From: Nymphaea colorata
Taxonomy: Eukaryota; Streptophyta; Magnoliopsida; Nymphaeales; Nymphaeaceae
DNA length: 64,000 nt
Direction of reading: 5' to 3'
NCBI RefSeq assembly: GCF_008831285.2
Contig: NC_045149.1
Location: 374,001 to 438,000 of the forward strand
Part shown: piece by piece, positions 9,359 through 21,813 of the stretch
Numbering within the stretch: position 1 is the first letter of the stretch
How the letters are laid out: the number at the start of each line of letters is the position of its first letter
Notes under the pieces: model-generated
What the model was told of the DNA's origin: nothing
Database searches by the model: none
Seen by the model: the letters and a program-made list of their open reading frames with translations, nothing else
Translations under genes and position numbers: made by a program

Positions 9359-12300
9359 TGTTATCACCCCAAATTTTTCGAAGATTCTATATTTAGCCTT
9401 TCGCAAACATTTTGTGATAACTTTACAACAACCTTCAAGGATTTTCATTTTCAAACACTTCAATTTTTCTTAATTATGGTCAATTTCTTCTTTTATTTCA
9501 CTATCAATGATATTTGGGACTTATTTGGATCTATTTCAGACTTTGGTTACAAAGCCCAATCTCAAGTTAGACTAATTCTATAATTTAAATTGGAATCCAG
9601 TTCACTAAATCATATAGAAGCCCAAAACAAATCCTAAATCCAAATCTAGATCCAAAGTCTAGCCCTAGAGCCAAATCTAGATCCAAATTCAAGCCCTAGA
9701 TCCAAATCTGGATCGAAATACTAGCGCTAGATCCAAAATAGATCCCTAGACTCAAACCACATACAAAATGGATTCATATCCAAATTCAAATTCTAAAACT
9801 GGATCCACAACAAAACTTTATATCTAGACCCTGATCTAAATCTCAATTTTGGATTCATTTGATCCCAATATGTGTCTTCATAACAATTAAGACTCAATCC
9901 AAACCCAAGATCCAAAGTCCAGATCCATATACTTATTCGGTTCCAAATTATTGATCTAGATCCAAATTTGGATTAAATTCCATGTTTTTACATTATTCCA
10001 AATCTAAATATGAGACTCAGAACCAAATATGAGTTTTAGATCAAAATTCGATATCCAAATCCAAGTATATTAGTTTTGATCCATTCTAAGCTTTTGATTT
10101 AGATCCAAGCCCAAATCTAAGAGCTGGATCCATTTTCATATTCGAATACAAGTCACGGATCATTCATAGTCTAAGTATCAAAACATTATGATCATTTTCT
10201 AAATACCAATAACTGTTAGTTTAAGATTCCCAAAATACCCTTGATTTTTTTAAAATGTCATTGGATGTTCTTGGTCTTCTCGAAATATCCTTCCGTTTGA
10301 AAAAATAGCCTCATTTTTTCTCAAATAATACCCAAATACCCTTTGTAGGGCCCACAATCAATGTGGCAGGCTAACCAAGCTTGGTCTGGACAATCGAGGC
10401 TAGGGCAGACCTAGACCGGCGCAGCCCTGAACTGGCATTGACCCGGCGCGGCCAATTCTGCCCTGACCCTGGCTTGGGGCATCCTGGCTTGGCCAGGCTA
10501 GGCCTGTAGCCGGCTAGCATAGGCTAAAATAGGCTTGTGGCTGGCCAGCTCGGCTGGCAGTGGCTAGGCCTAGGTTGGGCGAGCCTTGGGTAGGCATGAT
10601 ACCCCTGGTGCGGTCAATCCTCGAGTGAACATATTTTTGAACCGATTTAACTCTCTTACTGTTTTTGAGTTATTTTTAATCCAATAATCACTAATTAATG
10701 GACAATTTTTATTTAGAAAAAGACCACAATGCCCTTGAGTCTTCTTCCCCTATAAGTATCTCTTCATTTCTCTTATTTAACATGAAAAATCCATCATCTT
10801 TTCAAGCCTTTGAGTTCTTTCTTCCTCTTTTAAATTTCTTCTTATTTTTCTTTTTCTTCTTGTTGAAATTTTGTTGTTTGGCTATCCTAATCTTCAACTC
10901 CAAACTTTCATTCCCAACAAGAGGCGACCTTAGAGGAGCTTGTGATGGACTCTTGGGAAGCATTTCCAACCCGTTCAAGTTATCATCAATGAGTTCTTTT
11001 TGCCCAAAAGAGTTAAGGAGCCTCTTCTACATCAAATCCTTTTTTAAAGTTATTTATAACTTTTCTTTATATTAGTTTCTTGTCTATTTTCTTCATAACT
11101 AACCGATGAAGGCTTGGAGTCTCTTCGGAGCTAAGGGTTCTCGTTGGAGCTTCGGAAAGTGTGACCAAGGCAAATATTTCTCTCAAGATCATTTTCCCAC
11201 TCATTTTAACTTGTCTTTTTATCATTTTAACTTGCTTCTTCATTTCTTTTAACTCATTTATCTCTTTTAAACTTGTTTTCCTTCCATTTTAACTTTTCCT
11301 TCTTTCATTTTAACTTGTTTTTCTCCCATTCGTTACTCCGTTTATTTTAATTTTAATGTTTATTTCTCTCATTCTTAACTTTCCTTTATCATTTTAACTT
11401 ATATTTCTCTCGTTTTAGTTTCTCATCTTTGTTTCTTCTTTTCATTTTATTTCTCTCTTCATGTCTTTATCATTTAATTCTCTTTCTTTCAAATATCTCT
11501 CCTTTTCCCTCCCTCTTTTATCTTTATTTCTCTATGTGTTTTCATTTTTTTCTTTCACTCTTTTAATTTTCTCTACCTATTCTTGCTCTTTCATCATATA
11601 TCTATATTTTCATTTATCTGTCCAATTCTCTATTTTGATGGCTTGATTGCATGTGGATGTGTATTATGATGTGAGGATTCGGGGTGGGTCATTTTTCTAT
11701 TTTTATCATTTTGAAGTTGGAACATGTCCAACCCGAGAAACATCCAAACACGTTGGATGTACATGTTAATTTGCATTGAGCATGTCATTTTTTTTGTTTT
11801 TAAATTGCAATTCCATTTTTCATATTTTTCTTAATCATTATTTTAGCCTTTCATTGGTCCACCTATATTTTCAATACACCCTTATTTGACTCGCTAGATT
11901 AAATCTTACAACTATCAATTTGTATCAAAATTTTCTTTTCCATTGCTCCATAGATGTATATTATGGTAGGTTTGGTTTATTTTTCATTATGTATATAGAA
12001 TTTATGTAATCATGCACACATAATCACTTATGAAAATCACAAATGCTCACAAGCACATCTCTAGAAAGCTTAAATAAGACAAGATGAAACCCTAATGAGG
12101 TGATAATCGAATTAAGGCAAAACCTTGAGATTTATTTAAGATTCAAGAAAAACAATATAAATTATAATATTTTCTTGTTTCAAATATCAAATCTTTACAC
12201 TTTTTAATATATTATTTTAATATTTTCAATATTCCAAAATCTCTTTCTTTGGCCCTATGATGAACAAGAACTATGGTCATCGTCTATCTATTTTGATATC

Positions 12301-12916
12301 TTATTTTCAAACAGAACTTAGAAAACTTGTTTTTGCAAAGCATGACAAGTTAAGCCATGTTTTGTAAAATAAGTAATTTACAAGTACGTTCTCAATCACA
12401 TTTCCTCAAACAAGTTGAAAATTTCCATTTTTCAAAACTATCTTCAAATACGAGTTGTTTTTAATTGAGTTCAGTGACAATATTTAAAAAATTCAAATGA
12501 TCGTACAAGTGTCTTTTTTTCTATGCTATTTGGATATTTCAACAATTCAATCTCAAGTTTCTAAAGTTACTAATTATTAAGAGTTTGTTAACCCTTAAGA
12601 CCATAGTTCTAGACCTCAGGGCACCACTACTTTTTTTTTCTAAAACCAAACCATATTTAATCATTTCAAAATTTGTCTCAATATATTTTATTTAGACTTC
12701 AGCACACATGCATGTATGATTTATGATAACATTTCAAATATAAGGACGTGCAAAGCAAGAAGCTAGTTCTTGCTGGGGTTACTCCCAATAAAGGCGTTGG
12801 GAACAGTTGGGCCTCGTACTAAAGGGCAAGTACCTTTCTGTCTCATTCTAAAATAAAATCCTATTTCTTTTAAGCACTCTAAAGACCAAAATAGATTTTT
12901 TGGGATGCAAATAACA
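9359..12916 (+). repeat. 3' LTR of the Tat/Ogre-like element
   Basis: It starts TGTTATCACCCCAAATTTTT and ends ATAACA, giving the usual TG...CA ends. From 9549 on it aligns with the 5' LTR. Two blocks are absent from the left copy: 10145-10622 (GC-rich in its second half) and about 11880-12125. The right end abuts copia B polyprotein sequence, so this LTR marks the insertion point in copia B. Confidence 0.75.
10145..10622. repeat. LTR block present only in the right LTR, with a GC-rich minisatellite
   Basis: The segment is missing between the equivalents of about 672 and 682 in the left LTR. Its second part (10375-10620) repeats GGCTTGG, CCAGGCTAGGCCT and GGCTAGC-like words and is far more GC-rich than its surroundings. 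Whether it was gained in the right copy or lost in the left cannot be told from this window. Confidence 0.55.
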
Positions 12917-14517
12917 AGCCCTGCATATCTCAAGGACTACCATTGCTGTTACTCTACTCAACTCAAAGATTCCAATTCAAGCACCGTTTTGGCATGTACA
13001 ATGGGTACTTGGTATCCCTTACAAAATTTTCTTCGCCTTGACAAATTTTCTTCCTTCCACCAAGCCTTCATTGCTGCTGTCCTGAATCACCAAGAACCCT
13101 CATCATACCTTGAGGCCATGCAACAACAATGTTGGAGAGTTGCCATGCATACTGAAATTGATGCCTTAGTGGCCAACTATACTTGAGAAATTACCAGCGT
13201 TACTCATGGCAAATCAACTTATGGGTTGTCGTTGGGTGTACAAAATCAAGTTTTGTGTTGATGGATCAATTGAGTGATACAAAGCTCACTTCGTCGCCAA
13301 GGGATATACTCAAACTAATGGTATTGACTATGTCGAAACTTTTTCTCCATTTGTTGTCTTTTGTCTATGCAGCAATCAAAGGATGGCATCCTTTTCAAGT
13401 TGATGTCAATATGTCTTCCTTCATGCGATATCCAATAAGATGTGTACACGGCTCTAGCTCCCGGATTTACCCAACATGCGGAATATTTGATGTCAGCTAA
13501 AAAAGTTTCTATATGGGCGTAAACAATCCTCCTACAATTGAGTTTGCAAGCTCACCGAACACTTGAAGAAACTTGGTTTCTCTTAGTCTAAGCTGATTAT
13601 TCACTATTTTCCAAAATCAACAATAGTGGGAAGCATTTTTCATGTCGTCTATGTAGATGACATTGTTATTGCAGGAGATAATGTTGAAGCTATTCAAGAG
13701 CTTAAATCCACTACTACCAACAAGTTCCGACTCAAAGATCTGGGTGTTCTAAAATATTTTCTTGGCATTGCAGTTGCTAGATCAAAGATGGGGAATCTTC
13801 TTATGACAACAAAAATATGTTCTTAACATACTACATGAAGCTGGCTACCTTGGTGCTAAGCCAAGTGACACACCGATGGAGCAAAATTTGAAGATAGATG
13901 ATAAAAATGGTGAAGTTCTCAAGGACCTAACATTTTTTCGGAAGCTTATTGGATGTCTTGTTTACTTGACCATTACAAGACCAAATATTCTCCATTGCGT
14001 CCACATTCTTAGTCAATTTATGGCACACCCAAGGAATTCTCATCTTGACATTGCTTTCAGATTGATAAGGCATATAAAGTCCACTCCAGGCCACAACATC
14101 CTACTATCCTTCAATAATCAGCTTATGGTAAGAGGATTTTGTGACTTAAATTGGGCTTCATGCCCCATGACAAGGAGATCCACATCAAGCTTTTGTATCT
14201 ATATTGGTGACAATCCTATTTCTTGAAAAGTTAAAAAGCAAACGACAGTGTCAAGATCGTTTGGAGAAGCTGAGTATAGGGCCATGGCCATGGCCTTAGC
14301 CACATGTGAAATAACATGGATCAAGTACATTCTTAAGAACCTTGGGATTTCTCTTAGTCAACCTATGGAACTACTATGTGACAATCAAGTTGCAATCCAT
14401 GTAATAGCTAACCCTGTATTTCATGAAAGAAGCAAACACATTGAAATTGACTGTCATGTGGTTCAGGAAAAAATTCAAAGAAAAGAAATATGCACCAAAC
14501 ATGTGGAGGCAAGTTAG
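12917..14517 (+). pseudogene. Copia B polyprotein remnant: RT and RNase H
   Basis: Readable blocks in order: a pre-RT linker (SPAYLKDYHCC), EAMQQQCWRVAMHTEIDALV (start of the RT domain), a shifted piece of the RT palm, VVYVDDIVIAGD with YVDD at 13650-13661, LKDLGVLKYFLGIAVARS, then RNase H blocks at 13876-14226 (LIGCLVYLTITRPNILHCVH) and 14248-14517 ([38 protein letters not shown]). Several frameshifts and stops separate the blocks, so it cannot be expressed as one protein. Confidence 0.85.
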
Positions 14518-14547
14518 GCTTACTTGATCCTCCAACTTGAGGGGGAG

Positions 14548-14781
14548 TGTAACGCTCCCTCGCCTATCTTCACGATAGTTTAGGAGACCACCAATCATGT
14601 ACAGTTGTAGATCACCATTGTAACTCTTGCCATTTATATTTTCTCTTGTTTTTAGGAAAGGAGAATATCATCCCCTTCATTAGTACATAGCTTTATATCC
14701 TTATTGTAATTTTTTTTTTGTCATCAATACGAGAATACAACATCTTGTTCTCTTCTGTTTTTGGTCTCTCGTTCAGTAACA
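14548..14781 (+). repeat. 3' LTR of copia B
   Basis: It starts TGTAACGCTCCC directly after a polypurine tract (TTGAGGGGGAG, ending 14547) and ends CAGTAACA, 234 bp. No second copy exists in the window. The next base resumes copia A polyprotein sequence. Confidence 0.75.
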
Positions 14782-15450
14782 TTTCATGATGCCACTTTAT
14801 ACAGGAGCCTCGTTAGAGCACTACAGTACGTCACCATCACACAACATGCTCTTCCATATATAGTAAACTTTGTTTCTCCATTCATAAGTGCTCCTTTGAC
14901 AAAGCACTTTTAGCTTATTAAACACATTTTGTGTTATACTCAAGGTATTATTTCTCTTGGAATTCAATTTCTTGAGCCCAAACATTTATTTTTTGGGCCT
15001 ATTCAGACACCGATTGGTCTAGCTGCCTAGACACTCGCCAATCTGCTAATGGCTATTGCACTTTTCTTGGACCTAATTTGCATTTTTTGGAGTTCCAATA
15101 AGTAAACTACCATACTTCAATCTTCATACGAAGATGAAAATTGTGACATTTCCGCTGCAGCTGTAGAATTAACTTGGGTGTCTTCTTACTTAAGCCACCG
15201 ATACTTTTTTGTGACAACTTATCTACTCTTCAAACTACTATGAAGCCAGTCTTTCACTCTCATATGAAGCATGTAGAAATTGGCTATCATTTCATTATAA
15301 AAAAGTGGCCCTTTGAGCGCAGTAACACAATTTGTATCTTTGCATGGTCATCTTGCAGATCTTTTCACAAAACCATTATCAATATTAGGATTGCTGTTCT
15401 AGGGCACAATATTGGCCTCTGGGTTCCTTCAAGTTCTCAATTGAGATAGA
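14782..15450 (+). pseudogene. Copia A: RNase H fragment (right piece)
   Basis: It begins with DATLYRSLVRALQYVTIT, the block that precedes copia RNase H. Diverged blocks follow: YSDTDWSSCLDTRQSANGYC near 15000-15060, an AAVELTWVSSYL block near 15155, and at 15174-15449 ILFCDNLSTLQTT and HMKHVEIGYHFI, ending in a degraded HLADLFTKP-like tail. Stops and shifts are frequent. Together with 1-116 it represents the oldest host element of this nest. Confidence 0.75.
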
Positions 15451-18437
15451 TTGACATCAGTAAGCCATCGAGAAGCAGGACATAATTCTAGAGATCAGAA
15501 TTATCATAACAGCATTACATTAAAAGAGAAATTAAATGACAAGGATAATACCAAATACTATCCAAATCATGTGAGCTGTTTAGATAAATCAAAGAAGCAG
15601 TTACAACAATCTATCGGGTGCCAGATTTGGAATTGAAAATATTTCTCAATTGTAAATCTTTCCATGATGCACCCTATTTAATGTTTTGGGCTCAATAAAT
15701 TTACTTACACAATGAGAGTTGTGTGTGAGTATCATGGATGTACGATTTGTTCCAAACCTTATCAAAGTCCTTTTTTTTTCCTCATGTGGTTATTCTTCAT
15801 CAACTGTATGTTGTGCAAGGGTTCATGCCAGCTGGGTCGCATATTGTATATGTTTAAGCCCTGTTGTGTGCTGGAGTGGTGCCTAGCATTGGTCTTGGTA
15901 GGGTGGTTAATATTTGGCTAATAATAATGTTCCATCTTCAATTAAAAACAAAAGTCCTTTGTTGGGGCCAAATCTCAATGTCCATGTTCCTTTGTATATG
16001 TGCATGGGAATGATCACTAGTCCTCGAGGAAAAAGGACTTAAGCCGTACAAGTTTTAGTGCAAATTAAGGAACGAATAACTTCTGCCTGTGACAATTCAC
16101 ATTCTAGAATTTGAGTTCAAACAAACGTCCTTGTCCAATAACTATTTGTTTTAAAGGTAGACTCTCAACGAATCATGATGTGGTTCAGATCTGGTGATAT
16201 ATTTGAAAGTCAGATTTGGATCAGATTCATATTATGAGTCTGAAAAACAGAGTCAGCTAGATATAATACAATGTTTTTTTTACTCACATTCAAATACGAA
16301 TTCAAACCACAATATGTAAATATTATGTAAGTTAGATCTGATAAATAGTACATCTGGTTCAAATCCGATTCATTGATATCTCCCATAAATTACTGGCAAA
16401 CTAATAGCCTCTTCCATTAGGTTGACACCTCTATAATAAGATTGGTAGCTGCTTCAAAGGTGACGTGTATCGGCTTTATTTTTTAATGTTTTCATACTTT
16501 TTCATTTTTTAATTATTTTATATTTTTCACTTTAAAAGAATTTTTTTCGGGTCCACATCCAATTCAACTAACCCAGCCGTTTTAGCAGACGATTCAGTTT
16601 GGGAGACCAATTTTCACAACATTGGGCATATGATCTCAACCAAAAAAGGGACACTGTGCGAGGCTTGGCAATGATAAAATAACATTAGTCTCTTATTTTA
16701 TTTGATGACGTCGACAAAGCAAATGGAAAGGAGCCAACCAATTACAAATTTATGCTGTCATTGTGTGCCCAATTAATTGAAATTTGCCTTGAAAATGGAA
16801 AGGTGAATGATAGCCATGAATTTAACACCAAAATTAAAAGAAGACACTCTGATGTCGATGAATTTGGGACATCTTATCTGACTTCCTATTTCACTGACCG
16901 GGGGATAACGCTAACTAACAAGCAATCAAACCCGGTTTAACTTGCCTCCTTCATGATGGTCAGCCGGTCACATGATAACAACGCTTGACTGCCCTTAGTT
17001 ATGCAAACACTAAAAAGAAACATGGATTCACCGATCCATGAAAAAAATGACTGCGGTGGAAGTTAATTTTTATCGAGAGGTGATGTTAGTGAAGATTGAC
17101 GTGACACCCTTCTAAAATTTAGTTATTGTAAAGACGAAGTTTCGTAAAAACCTGTTTAAAAACACGGTCTCGTAAACTTGGTTTGGATAGTTAGAGGATC
17201 AGCGAAAAACATGGTTTCGAGGTCAAAGTCCGTTTTGCCTGGAAAACATGGGGGGGAATGCAGGTTTTTGATGTCCTTTATGAACCAAGTTTTGTTAACA
17301 CCATATTTTAATATCATCTTGATCCAAACATTCTTGAAATGACTTTTTGACGCGATCTCAAAACCTGGTTTTAGGTTGTTATCTAAATACCACCAATTAA
17401 ATGTGGCCTCAAATATATCGGGAATGGAATTGAATCTTTCAATTTTATATTTTTATCTTTAAACATTTTTTTCATTTATATTTTCTAGGAAATGTTTCTT
17501 TGCTATGTACTGGTTCCCAACTGATTCAATAGAAGTGGTGAATCATCCAATCCATTGATTGGGCAGCTACTGGTTTTTCTAAGTCGCTTTAACACATGAG
17601 GTGCATGCAACGGAAGAAAGGAAAGGGAAACGATGGAGAAAAATGATGAACTCATCTTAAAACAGGACCTTTTCTTAGATTTGATTATCCAATGAGCCAT
17701 TTCAAAATGCTATTCGCAGATACGACCACAAAAATGTGGACGGATTATAAAAAACTATAGGTTTCAAGAAAAATCAAATAAAAACTAATGAAAATAATTT
17801 AATTTTGCGACATGATCAACTTAAACTATGCTATTCTATTGATCTTTTAAACCCCTATGAAATATAATGTTTATTCTAGAAGCCCTGTCCCTTTGGTGAG
17901 CTTACATTTATTGATGGTCATATATTGCATGTTATCTTTTTAATAGCCTCATTTAAAAGCAATTTAATATGCTTAGTCTGGATCATCTCAATTAGAATGG
18001 ATCCCAACATGTGTACAAACCAAAGGGAATCCCTGTCCCGCTCTATGATGGGCAAAACAAATGTTGAACTTTCATGAATCTATAATTAATTCATTTCGTG
18101 CTTCCTAAGGCTCTACTAATAAGAAACTTTTCTTGGATATTTCATGTACTCCAATTTTATATGGGGCGCATCACATAAGTTGTTGGAAGATCTACATGGC
18201 TCTTTATGCTTGAGCAATTTATTTCGGGCGGGCCTGCCGAACGGCGTCGGGGCGTTGCTGGGCGTCAATCCAGCCAGCGATGGCAGGGAGAGCCGCCGGA
18301 CGGCTCCCCTTTGCTCTACCTATCGTGAGTGGAGGTTTTCCTCTCTCTATCTATGATAGATGGAGGCAAGAGAGGCCTGGAAAGCTCCCCTGACGTCGTC
18401 GGAGGGATCGATGCAATTCGGCGATCTAGGCTGCTGG
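15451..18437. other. Intergenic, no gene recognised
   Basis: Mostly AT-rich. The first 250 bases, with an AATAAA near 15695, may be LTR remains of copia A, but no partner copy is present. Frames of 60-70 codons at 15712, 16752 and 17503 match nothing I know. At 18220-18310 a short GC-rich segment stands out. Confidence 0.5.
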
Positions 18438-18465
18438 TTTTTTTTTTTTTTTTTTTTTTTTTTTT
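18438..18465 (-). repeat. Poly(T) tract of 28, flanked by a near-direct repeat
   Basis: An uninterrupted T28 run lies between GGAGGGATCGATGCAA (about 18401) and GGAGGGATCGACGCAA (about 18496), which differ at one base. This could be the tail of a small minus-strand retroposed sequence with its target duplication, but no retroposon body is recognisable. Confidence 0.4.
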
Positions 18466-19804
18466 GTGAACCAAGATAAACACGCCGGGTGACCGGAGGG
18501 ATCGACGCAACCAGAGCATCCAAAATCAATTTTGTCGTATGAGAAACGAATGGAATATAACCTCATCGCGTGTCAACGGAGAATAAAACATACAAAGCGA
18601 AGGGCAGAAGGAAAAGGGAAAGAAAACGTCCATCTTTTACGTATAAATCTAAGAATGAAGAGGACGGATCTCGGAAGCAAGGCATGATTCTTGTACTTGT
18701 CCCTGTCAAGAGAAGATATCGGGAATACTCCTTGTTTCTCTAAGCCGCTATCTTTCCATTTCATACTCAGCAAGATCAGTGTCAATATCGGATCCCAACC
18801 CGTCACTCGTTTCGGAGAAAAAAATATATATATCATTTAGTGCCCACCATTTTTTACTACAACCTCGAGTAGACTTTGTCTTTCTGGTTTTTGGCTGATA
18901 CGTACGCGCCCTTCGCTAATGGCAGATTTCCACGTAATTAAGCCTTAGCCCTTAAGTCAAGTCCTCTTGAAGAACGTCATTAATCTTCTTTGTACTTTTT
19001 TCGTTTTTATGTTGTATTAAACTGAAGAGTAGCTTTTGATATTTACATAAAACGTGAGCATTAAAGTCACTTTAGTTAATCTAACCCAACTTTTAGAGAT
19101 AATGGTCAGACTAATTCTTTGTTTGCAAGTAATTCTTTTTTTCTTTTTTTAAATTTAAGAGATCTGACTTCCCCCCTCTCTTCCCCGCCCTTTTCTCTAT
19201 GCCTTTTGGGTCCGAGGCTGTAGCACCCCATCAGAATAGAACTGAGGACATGCTGTCAAAACTCCACCGCCCCACCAGGAGCACTGCTCTCCTTGAAACA
19301 TGCTTGTAAGTGTTCATTGTCATTATACTTAATTAAATCTATTATAACTCTGACTGTTCAACCTTTGTTTGTTAAAAGAAGCTGAATCCGAATCTTCAAT
19401 TTAAGAGCCAACATCTAGCTGCTTCATTTTTGTGAAAAATTAGCTTCCCTTTTGAAATCTAATGGGAAGAAGTTTAAACATATATGACATATGTACAAAG
19501 GATCATTTCGTAAGAAGACCATTGTGCATTTTTTAGCACATGACATTCATATGGCATCCGTTTCAAAAAAACTATTTGTTGTAGAACTATCTCTAGGGAC
19601 GTGCCTCATGCTGTCCACTTCCTTTTGTTTTTTTTTTTTCCCTCACATTCGCTCTTTCATCCTCCCTGTCTCCCTCCCTCCCCCAACTCCCCTCCTCCGT
19701 TTTCAACTTCAGCGGCCACCGACGTTATTTCCAATGGGGAGAATCGGGAAAGGAAGAAAAATCATCAGCTATTCATTTGACAAAAAAATGTTAGAGTCAT
19801 GGAT
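18466..19804. other. Intergenic, one possible orphan exon
   Basis: No known gene. At 19199 an ATG opens a short frame containing QNRTEDMLSKLHRPTRSTAL that runs into a consensus donor (GTAAGT at about 19310). It resembles a first exon, but no partner exon or family is recognised. Pyrimidine-rich tracts occur at 19620-19700. Confidence 0.35.
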
Positions 19805-20500
19805 TGTTGTCGGTCGACTATGTCTGGCCCGGCCAAGTCAGTAAAAGGTAATGTTGCTTGGCCAACTTAGACATGGAAGGCATGTGGGATTCAATCACGC
19901 GCCGAGTCTAGCAGAAAGCAATGCACGTGGAATGTGCATCGCGGTGGTGCAGCGACGAAGCGAATCAATGCATCAAGATCAGCGGCCCCTTTGGAAGTGC
20001 AAGTCCGTCGTTGGGGAATCCAGTGGGTTCCCCACGCATAGTGTTTGGATACAAAGGGGGTACGCGTGGGTTAGGGGCAATTCCCCAGTGGGCGCATACG
20101 CTGTGTTCCACAACCACGTAGAGTCACACGGGGGTGAGCAAGTGAATGCTCATCGTCGAGTAGGGCGATGGTCGGCCGTCTTACTTAATGACATATAGTC
20201 GTCAACTGGCTTCGGCTGGGGACTTCCTCCCAAGGGAAGTCTACCCCCACCTAGATTTCGTTTCGATGTAGATAGGCACTTGGAGGAATGACGAAGTTCT
20301 GATCATGGTCACGGCTTGCCGATGGTCGACAATGGGATAAACGTGGGTGATGGTGTGCCGAGTGCTTAGCACTCCTCGTCTAGTCCACAGTCCCGAAGAA
20401 AAGATGAATGCTTCTGCTAGCTTAAGAGAGAGACGGCTGGTCGAAAGCTTTGCGGAACGCCTTTGGCGCCGCGCGGGTTGGAGAAATTCAGCCCGTGACA
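19805..20500 (+). repeat. 5' LTR of the compact element
   Basis: TG...CA-bounded repeat, near-identical to 21112-21817. Frames such as 19851-20198 are repeated in the second LTR and are not genes. Confidence 0.88.
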
Positions 20501-20502
20501 AG

Positions 20503-20514
20503 TGGTATCAGAGC
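20503..20514 (+). other. Primer-binding site, initiator-Met tRNA type
   Basis: TGGTATCAGAGC, two bases after the 5' LTR. The same core occurs in copia C, D, E and the TRIM of this window. Confidence 0.88.
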
Positions 20515-21111
20515 AGACGATTTCTCGAAAAGAACTTGAAAGATGAGAACGCTACGATGATAACAAACAAGTGGTTCAAAGAAAAATGTTGGCTTGTTTG
20601 GTGCCCTAAGGGTTCGGACATGTTCGTCGGACACTGGTTCAGGTGACCGCGTTGGTGTTGGCCAGATGGAGATCACACGTTCCGAAGATGTTGTCTGGGC
20701 GTCAGGAGCAGAAGGGCCAAGAGAGCCGCTCGCTGAGACAGATAGGGTGAGACCCGACGTGGAAAAGGATTGTCCAGGAGGGCAAGTGCCCTTAGTGTTG
20801 ACATGTCTCGAGAAAGGAGCATGTGCACAGGATGGCAATACAGCTTGGAAGTTTGAAACTTAGTGGTCGTCGGAGATGTTCCGAACTTTACTAAGAAAAA
20901 GAGTGCAAACAGTGATAGAAAAGTGGGATGATGCTAAGGAATGGACTAGAGGCAAAACACCCAATAAGGTAACTAGCCGCGACGTGACAGGTGCGTCAAC
21001 CAGATGAACGGATGAAGGCTGAGTTCAAGAGAAATCAAGGGAATGGTTGATGAACTTCTCTCGTTCGGGACAAAGTCATTGGGGTCAGTGATGATTTTGG
21101 CGGTGGGAGAG
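20515..21111 (+). other. Interior of the compact element, non-coding
   Basis: 597 bp without gag, protease, RT or integrase motifs. Frames up to 116 codons exist on both strands but carry no recognisable domain. Confidence 0.6.
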
Positions 21112-21813
21112 TGTTGTCGGTCGACTATGTCTGGTCCGGTCAAGCCAGTAAAAGGTGATGCTGCTTGGTCAGCTTAGGCATAGTTGAAAGGCATGTAAGA
21201 TTCAATCACGCGCCGAGTCTAGCAGAAAGCAATGCACGTGGAATGTGCATCGCAGTGGTGCAGCGACGAAGCGAATCAATGCATCAAGATCAGCGGTCCC
21301 TTTGAAAGTGCAAGTCCGTCGTTGGGGAATCCAGTGGGTTCCCCATGCGTAGTGTTTGGATACACAAGGGGTGCGTGGGTTATGGGCAATTCCACTAGTG
21401 GACGCATACGCTGCGTTCCACAATCGCATCGAGTCACGCGGGGGTGAGCAAGTGAATGCTCATCGTCGAGTAGGGCGATGGTCGGCCACCTTAGTTAATG
21501 ACATATAGTCGTCAACTGGCTTCGGTTGAGGACTTCCTCCCAAGGGAAGTCTACCCCCACCCAGATTTCGTTTAGATGTAGATAGGCACTTGGAGGAATG
21601 ACGAAGTTCTGAGAGGACCTCATGGCCACGGCTTGCCGATGGCCGACAATGGGATAAACGTGGGTGATGGTGTGCCGAGTGCTTAGCACTCCTCGTCTAG
21701 TCCACAGTTTCGAAGAAAAGATGAATGCTTCCGCTAGCTTAAGAGAGAGACGGCTGGCCGAAGGCTTTGGGGAACGCCTTTGGCGCCGCGCGGGCTGAAG
21801 AAACTCAGCCCGT

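Larger units (their letters stand above)
117..12916 (+). mobile_element. Tat/Ogre-like Ty3/gypsy element, non-autonomous remnant
   Basis: Two long direct repeats (117-2633 and 9359-12916) flank a short interior. The left repeat is followed by a degenerate tRNA-Arg type primer site (2634-2652). The right one is preceded by a purine-rich tract and by irregular short tandem repeats. LTRs of 2.5-3.6 kb, this primer type and tandem repeats near the 3' LTR fit the Tat/Ogre lineage. Without the hAT insertion (4394-8732) the interior is only about 2.4 kb, and I found no gag, protease, RT or integrase in it. The element therefore looks non-autonomous or heavily deleted. It lies inside copia B. Confidence 0.7.
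12917..14781 (+). mobile_element. Copia B: 3' part of a Ty1/copia element with 3' LTR
   Basis: The piece runs from just before the RT domain to the end of the 3' LTR. The 5' part (5' LTR, gag, protease, integrase) is not in the window; it should lie left of the gypsy 5' LTR, where only copia A sequence is found. It was therefore probably lost in the deletion that truncated that LTR. Its 3' end (14781) joins copia A sequence, so copia B was inserted in copia A. Confidence 0.75.

Noticed and set aside
10698-11075. 125-codon plus frame as a gene
   Set aside because: It lies in the T/C-rich leader of the gypsy 3' LTR and is not kept open in the left copy.
19851-20863. Several 90-116-codon frames in and after the first LTR of the compact element
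   Set aside because: Most recur in the second LTR or overlap on both strands, and none has a domain.
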